Assembly: GCA_031273145.1 (NCBI GenBank)
Contig: JAISSL010000061.1
Coordinates: 1-10,019 of the forward strand
DNA: 10,019 nucleotides
Origin: Zoogloeaceae bacterium
GTDB lineage: Bacteria; Pseudomonadota; Gammaproteobacteria; Burkholderiales; Rhodocyclaceae
Direction: 5' to 3'
Under the pieces are notes generated by a model. The model did no database searches, was not told the DNA's origin, and worked only from the letters and a program-made list of their open reading frames with translations. Position numbers and translations under genes: made by a program. The stretch's first letter is position 1. The number at the start of each line of letters is the position of its first letter. Positions 7,220-10,019 of the stretch are shown here, one piece after another.

Positions 7220-8713
7220 ATGATTGACAAACCAGACAACGCCCTCATGCCCGCCAAAAGGGAAAGTGTGTCGGCGCGGGCAAGGATACGCCCATCATGG
7301 ATGAATGCCCTCATGGTTGCCGCCATGCTGATTTTCATGCCGTTTTATACGCATGCGAACGCGGCGGATTATTCGATTGAGCAAAAAAACGGTTCCTATT
7401 TTCTCAACCAATGCGAACAGAATAAATGCGTCAGCAGAGAAATAATCACCGAAGAAGCTATAGCCCTGGACGGTGACATGAAAATTTCAGCAGTCATGTT
7501 GCGTGATTTGGATGAAGATGGCATCCCGGAAATCATAGTTACTTTAAGATTTGCTTATCCCTATTTCGTCATTGATCCCGCAAGAATCTACTCTTTAGCA
7601 AAAGATGGTTCGCTTGAGAATGTAAGTGATGGTGAACTTACTAATATTGGCTTTCATGGTCGCAGGATTATCAGCTCCGGCAGAAGCGGGCCGAGCTGGG
7701 AGACTAGCGTTTACATTTATGAAAACAGGAAACTGATTCCTCAATATTTTCACAAGGTTGTGAGTGACACCTTCAGCGTCATAAGCGTCTATGACAAAAA
7801 TGGGGAAATCGTCAAGGAATTTCTGTCTGCCAATACGGATGGCCGGTTACTGTGGGAAAGAGAGGAATTGTCTGCCCGCGTTATGGTCGCCAAGGCATGG
7901 CTTTACAATACGCCGGATATGAATGACAAATCAAAGATGTACCTTGTAAAAGGCGATGTCGTAGTATTGAAAAAGATGGATTCCATAGATGATAAACGAT
8001 GGTTCTATCTTGTTGATTATACGACGAAAAATAATCGAACGATCACAAAATGGATTGAGCAGGATGCCGTCGACTATTACATCAACGCGCAGGCGGAAGA
8101 GATTGCCATGTTTGCGGTCGACCCGGTTCATTCCGTCCGCGTGACCTGTGATGAAAAAAATCAGGTACTCCTGCGTCTTTTCAGGAAGAATAAAGAGGTA
8201 TTTTCTTCCATGATTACACCCTTCGCTAGCTGTAGGAATAGTTTCAGTTTTGACGGCAATTTTATCGGTAAGAAAGTGGTTATCATTGCAACTGATGAGG
8301 ACACATTTCCAGATACCAGGTATTATTATGCCATTGATATCAAGGCAGGGAAACTAAAGTATGCTGGCCTGACCCAATTTCAATTGCTGCCGCAGGATGA
8401 CGGCACATTTATGTATGAAATCCCGTCTGATTTCTATAAAGAGAAGGTTATTATTGACTTTGCAGACGATCAAATCGTCGGGAAAAAAAGTACGCGACTT
8501 TTCTATCGCGGAAATTTTTATTGGACCGGGCATAGATACGATGTTTGTCAGCAGTATGACTACGACGATGATGATAAGTGCGAAGATGCTATTCCCGCCT
8601 CTACAGAAGCCCCCGTTTGTACAGAGGAGCTATATCCCTCGCCCGCCAAAATCATCCCATTGGAACAATGCGATATCAAGAAGGAAGAAGTGCGTAACCT
8701 CCGAAGGGATTAA
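7220..8713 (+). CDS. Exported protein with EF-hand-like loop and SH3-like region, unknown function
   Basis: A 497-residue predicted periplasmic or secreted protein. A basic N-terminus leads to the hydrophobic stretch ALMVAAMLIFMPFY and a likely cleavage after THANA. Residues 96-104 (DLDEDGIPE) form an acidic loop like those of calcium-binding VCBS/EF-hand-like proteins. Residues about 222-284 look like a bacterial SH3 domain, from AKAWLYNTP to KWIEQDAV. The C-terminal part is rich in Tyr, Asp and Cys, with an acidic run DYDDDDKCED; cysteines occur in pairs that could form disulfides. The start at 7220 has AGG seven bases upstream and supplies a positively charged N-region; an in-frame ATG at 7301 is the alternative. 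It is 15 bases after the VanZ-like gene, yet its base composition is lower (24 of 60 G+C at 7561-7620). I do not recognise a named family for the whole protein. Confidence 0.7.
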   Translation: MIDKPDNALMPAKRESVSARARIRPSWMNALMVAAMLIFMPFYTHANAADYSIEQKNGSYFLNQCEQNKCVSREIITEEAIALDGDMKISAVMLRDLDEDGIPEIIVTLRFAYPYFVIDPARIYSLAKDGSLENVSDGELTNIGFHGRRIISSGRSGPSWETSVYIYENRKLIPQYFHKVVSDTFSVISVYDKNGEIVKEFLSANTDGRLLWEREELSARVMVAKAWLYNTPDMNDKSKMYLVKGDVVVLKKMDSIDDKRWFYLVDYTTKNNRTITKWIEQDAVDYYINAQAEEIAMFAVDPVHSVRVTCDEKNQVLLRLFRKNKEVFSSMITPFASCRNSFSFDGNFIGKKVVIIATDEDTFPDTRYYYAIDIKAGKLKYAGLTQFQLLPQDDGTFMYEIPSDFYKEKVIIDFADDQIVGKKSTRLFYRGNFYWTGHRYDVCQQYDYDDDDKCEDAIPASTEAPVCTEELYPSPAKIIPLEQCDIKKEEVRNLRRD

Positions 8714-8721
8714 GGCCGCCT

Positions 8722-8739
8722 CTGAAAGCAACGATTATC
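8722..8739 (+). repeat. 18-base direct repeat, copy 1
   Basis: CTGAAAGCAACGATTATC matches 17 of 18 bases with 9919-9936, in the same orientation. This copy overlaps the stop codon of the fic gene and lies in the short gap after the plus-strand exported-protein gene. The two copies bracket the fic/antitoxin pair. Confidence 0.7.
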
Positions 8740-9421
8740 GGATTTTTTCGACGGTCTTTTCCAGAAGCTGTGACAGATTAGGATAAATCCGATGCCGATT
8801 TGCGTCATAACGTGCTATATCTTTCTCCTCGGTATGCCAGTCTTTATCTCTCAAGGCGCGTTCGGTAAGCCCTCGGTCGCGGGCAATAAAGAGCAGGTCG
8901 CGGTTGGCCTGGCTGTTGAGATTTTGCCAATTCATCTTGTAACCAGCTTCTCTGGCAATCTGTTCGGTAAACGTCCGCAAGGTTCGGCTGTTGCCTTCCC
9001 TGAATGGATGCAGATAGTCCAGATCATGATAAAGCGTGCTGATTTTTTCGGCAAAAGCCTTTTTATCAAGGACTTTAAAATTTTCAGGCTTTGCCCCTTC
9101 AAGCACAGTGCGGAGCTTGGCAATCGCCTTACTGTCCATTCTGGAATATACAGACATGGATACATCGGGGGGATTACCGTCCGCACCACGGAGAGATTCA
9201 AGTACTCGGCCTTTGTGCCAGCCACTTGCTTCTTGGCGGAATTCTCCTGGCTGCACATCATAATCCCATAGACCTGCTTTCGGCAAGTCTTGAAAAATAT
9301 AACGGTGTGTTTCCTTCAGGTGGGCAATATCGTACTTACCCTGAATAGGGTTATCTTGAAGTTGCCTAATCCGTCGCCGTGTAAGGTCTGACTCAAGCAG
9401 TTCATTTTCCGTGTATTGCAT
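8735..9421 (-). CDS. fic: Fic-family AMP-transferase toxin
   Basis: A 228-residue Fic-domain protein. Fic enzymes usually transfer AMP from ATP to hydroxyl groups of target proteins. The motif HPFREGNSRTLR is at 138-149 with catalytic H138, the acidic residue E142 and the phosphate-binding RxxR arginines; the residue after the Asn is Ser where Gly or Lys is usual. The N-terminal part carries the family's IHRYIF-like helix (LKETHRYIFQDLPKAGLWDYD, residues about 35-55) and a polar segment of about 30 residues before the flap. There is no C-terminal BID domain, unlike VbhT and the Bartonella Bep effectors, so it is a stand-alone toxin. The ATG at 9421 is chosen over an upstream frame extension because GGAGG lies nine bases before it and the protein starts normally there. 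The gene overlaps the antitoxin by 20 bases. The target is unknown. Confidence 0.88.
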   Translation of the reverse strand: MQYTENELLESDLTRRRIRQLQDNPIQGKYDIAHLKETHRYIFQDLPKAGLWDYDVQPGEFRQEASGWHKGRVLESLRGADGNPPDVSMSVYSRMDSKAIAKLRTVLEGAKPENFKVLDKKAFAEKISTLYHDLDYLHPFREGNSRTLRTFTEQIAREAGYKMNWQNLNSQANRDLLFIARDRGLTERALRDKDWHTEEKDIARYDANRHRIYPNLSQLLEKTVEKIR

Positions 9422-9668
9422 GGATTCTTGCCTCCAATCTTTCATCCATATATTTGTCAAGGTCTTCGGCATCAATTTCACCCCTCGCATAACGCTCTTC
9501 CATTTCCCGGTATTCTCCATCCGTGGGAAAGCCTTCCAATTCAACATTGGCTCGTGCGAAGTCAATATTATAACGCCTGCGTTCCAATTCTTCCTTGGAC
9601 AACGGTGCTCTTGCTTTGACAGGTGTTGGCGGCAAAGTTTTTTCAACTTCTTCAAGAACTGCTTCCAT
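9402..9668 (-). CDS. VbhA-like antitoxin of the Fic toxin
   Basis: An 88-residue small, highly charged helical protein. Residues 23-82 (beginning LSKEELERRRYN) align by eye with Bartonella VbhA, which blocks VbhT by pushing a glutamate into the Fic ATP site. The known inhibitory motif is (S/T)xxxE(G/N). Here the matching segment is NVELEG at 41-46, so Glu45 and Gly46 are kept but the first position is Asn. A Pro-rich stretch of about 20 residues precedes the domain. The start at 9668 has AAGGA seven bases upstream. The frame is open without a stop to the window edge, but a promoter (9759-9787) lies inside that extension, and the shorter form fits the family size. It overlaps the fic start by 20 bases, a layout that couples antitoxin and toxin translation. 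Confidence 0.85.
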   Translation of the reverse strand: MEAVLEEVEKTLPPTPVKARAPLSKEELERRRYNIDFARANVELEGFPTDGEYREMEERYARGEIDAEDLDKYMDERLEARIHAIHGK

Positions 9669-9758
9669 GATCTTTCCTTTCATTTGGTTTTGCGGGGCTT
9701 TTGACCGCGCGTGCGTCAGGATCAACCCGGCAAGGTAGTGGTTCCTGAGCATTGGGCA

Positions 9759-9787
9759 ATTATCTGCCTGTGCGGTTATTTTTTCAA
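9759..9787 (-). promoter_or_regulatory. Sigma70-type promoter of the antitoxin-toxin operon
   Basis: On the minus strand TTGAAA (9782-9787) is followed by exactly 17 bases and then GATAAT (9759-9764); each box matches 5 of 6 consensus bases. Transcription would start near 9752 and leave a leader of about 85 bases before the antitoxin ATG at 9668. It is the best promoter I can see in the window. Antitoxins of this type often help repress their own promoter, but no operator palindrome is obvious around it. Confidence 0.65.
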
Positions 9788-9918
9788 GCGCCACACGCGG
9801 CAGGCGTAGCCAAACGCCTACTGGTTGGCAGCCTCCCATGCCTTGTTGAGGGCGGGTAGGATTGCGGAAAAAAACAACCGCCCGAACCTGCATGCGTTGT
9901 GGCATGGCCTTGCCAATC

Positions 9919-9936
9919 CTGAAGGCAACGATTATC
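9919..9936 (+). repeat. 18-base direct repeat, copy 2
   Basis: CTGAAGGCAACGATTATC differs by one base from the copy at 8722-8739. It lies upstream of the promoter of the fic operon, so the two copies enclose the module, its promoter and about 150 extra bases. Confidence 0.7.
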
Positions 9937-10019
9937 CTGCCAGCTTTTCTGTTGGGTGCCACCATGAATCCCTCCACGGTACAGATAGTCGGCGCTGTAC
10001 TCTTCGCCATTGCCATTCT

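Larger units (their letters stand above)
9669..10019 (-). other. Upstream region of the toxin-antitoxin module, coding status unclear
   Basis: No gene can be called with confidence in this 350-base stretch. Two minus-strand frames are open. One runs in frame into the antitoxin and has a possible start at 10016. The other runs from the window edge (10017) for 77 codons to a TGA at 9784-9786, has no ATG inside the window, and could be the C-terminal end of a gene lying beyond the right edge. That TGA overlaps the -35 box of the module promoter, which would fit an upstream gene ending just where the next promoter begins. Neither translation matches a family I recognise. Confidence 0.4.

Noticed and set aside
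9669..10016. A 204-residue version of the antitoxin
   Set aside because: A good promoter lies inside the extension, AAGGA precedes the ATG at 9668, and VbhA-type antitoxins are short.

Overview
The window looks like chromosomal DNA of a betaproteobacterium-like Gram-negative. Core genes are GC-rich (36 of 60 bases are G+C at 6661-6720). The response regulator is AlgR-like, there are two lipoproteins, and the intergenic repeats have the dRS3 form ATTCCC-N8-GGGAAT best known from Neisseria. No clustered Neisseria-type DNA uptake sequences are seen, so Neisseria itself is unlikely. The genus cannot be named from the sequence alone.

Layout. (1) 1-1455: a non-coding leader, then a lipoprotein gene whose signal peptide is built from ten perfect copies of the heptanucleotide GTTCTCC, starting on the G of its ATG. 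Seven is not a multiple of three and both other frames stop soon after the repeat, so slippage would switch the gene on or off. This is the strongest candidate for something unusual here. (2) 1456-1961: a 500-base gap between convergent genes, filled with a mosaic of short repeats: five dRS3-like palindromes (two inside a perfect 34-bp inverted repeat, three in a 47-bp tandem) and two hairpins with compensating base changes in opposite orientation. (3) 1962-4569, minus strand: an NlpC/P60 lipoprotein, a UDP-glucuronate 4-epimerase and an AlgR/LytTR response regulator, in that transcriptional order; this is an envelope/polysaccharide-flavoured group. (4) 4644-8713, plus strand: gabD (succinate-semialdehyde dehydrogenase), a VanZ-like membrane protein 5 bases downstream, and a more AT-rich exported protein with an acidic loop and an SH3-like region 15 bases further on. 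(5) 8735-9668, minus strand: a Fic toxin with a VbhA-like antitoxin upstream; the genes overlap by 20 bases and a good sigma70-type promoter precedes them. Near-identical 18-base direct repeats flank this module at 8722 and 9919.

The two regions worth following are the phase-variable lipoprotein with its neighbouring repeat mosaic, and the fic/vbhA cassette with its bounding repeats and an altered antitoxin motif. The middle of the window is ordinary chromosomal gene content.
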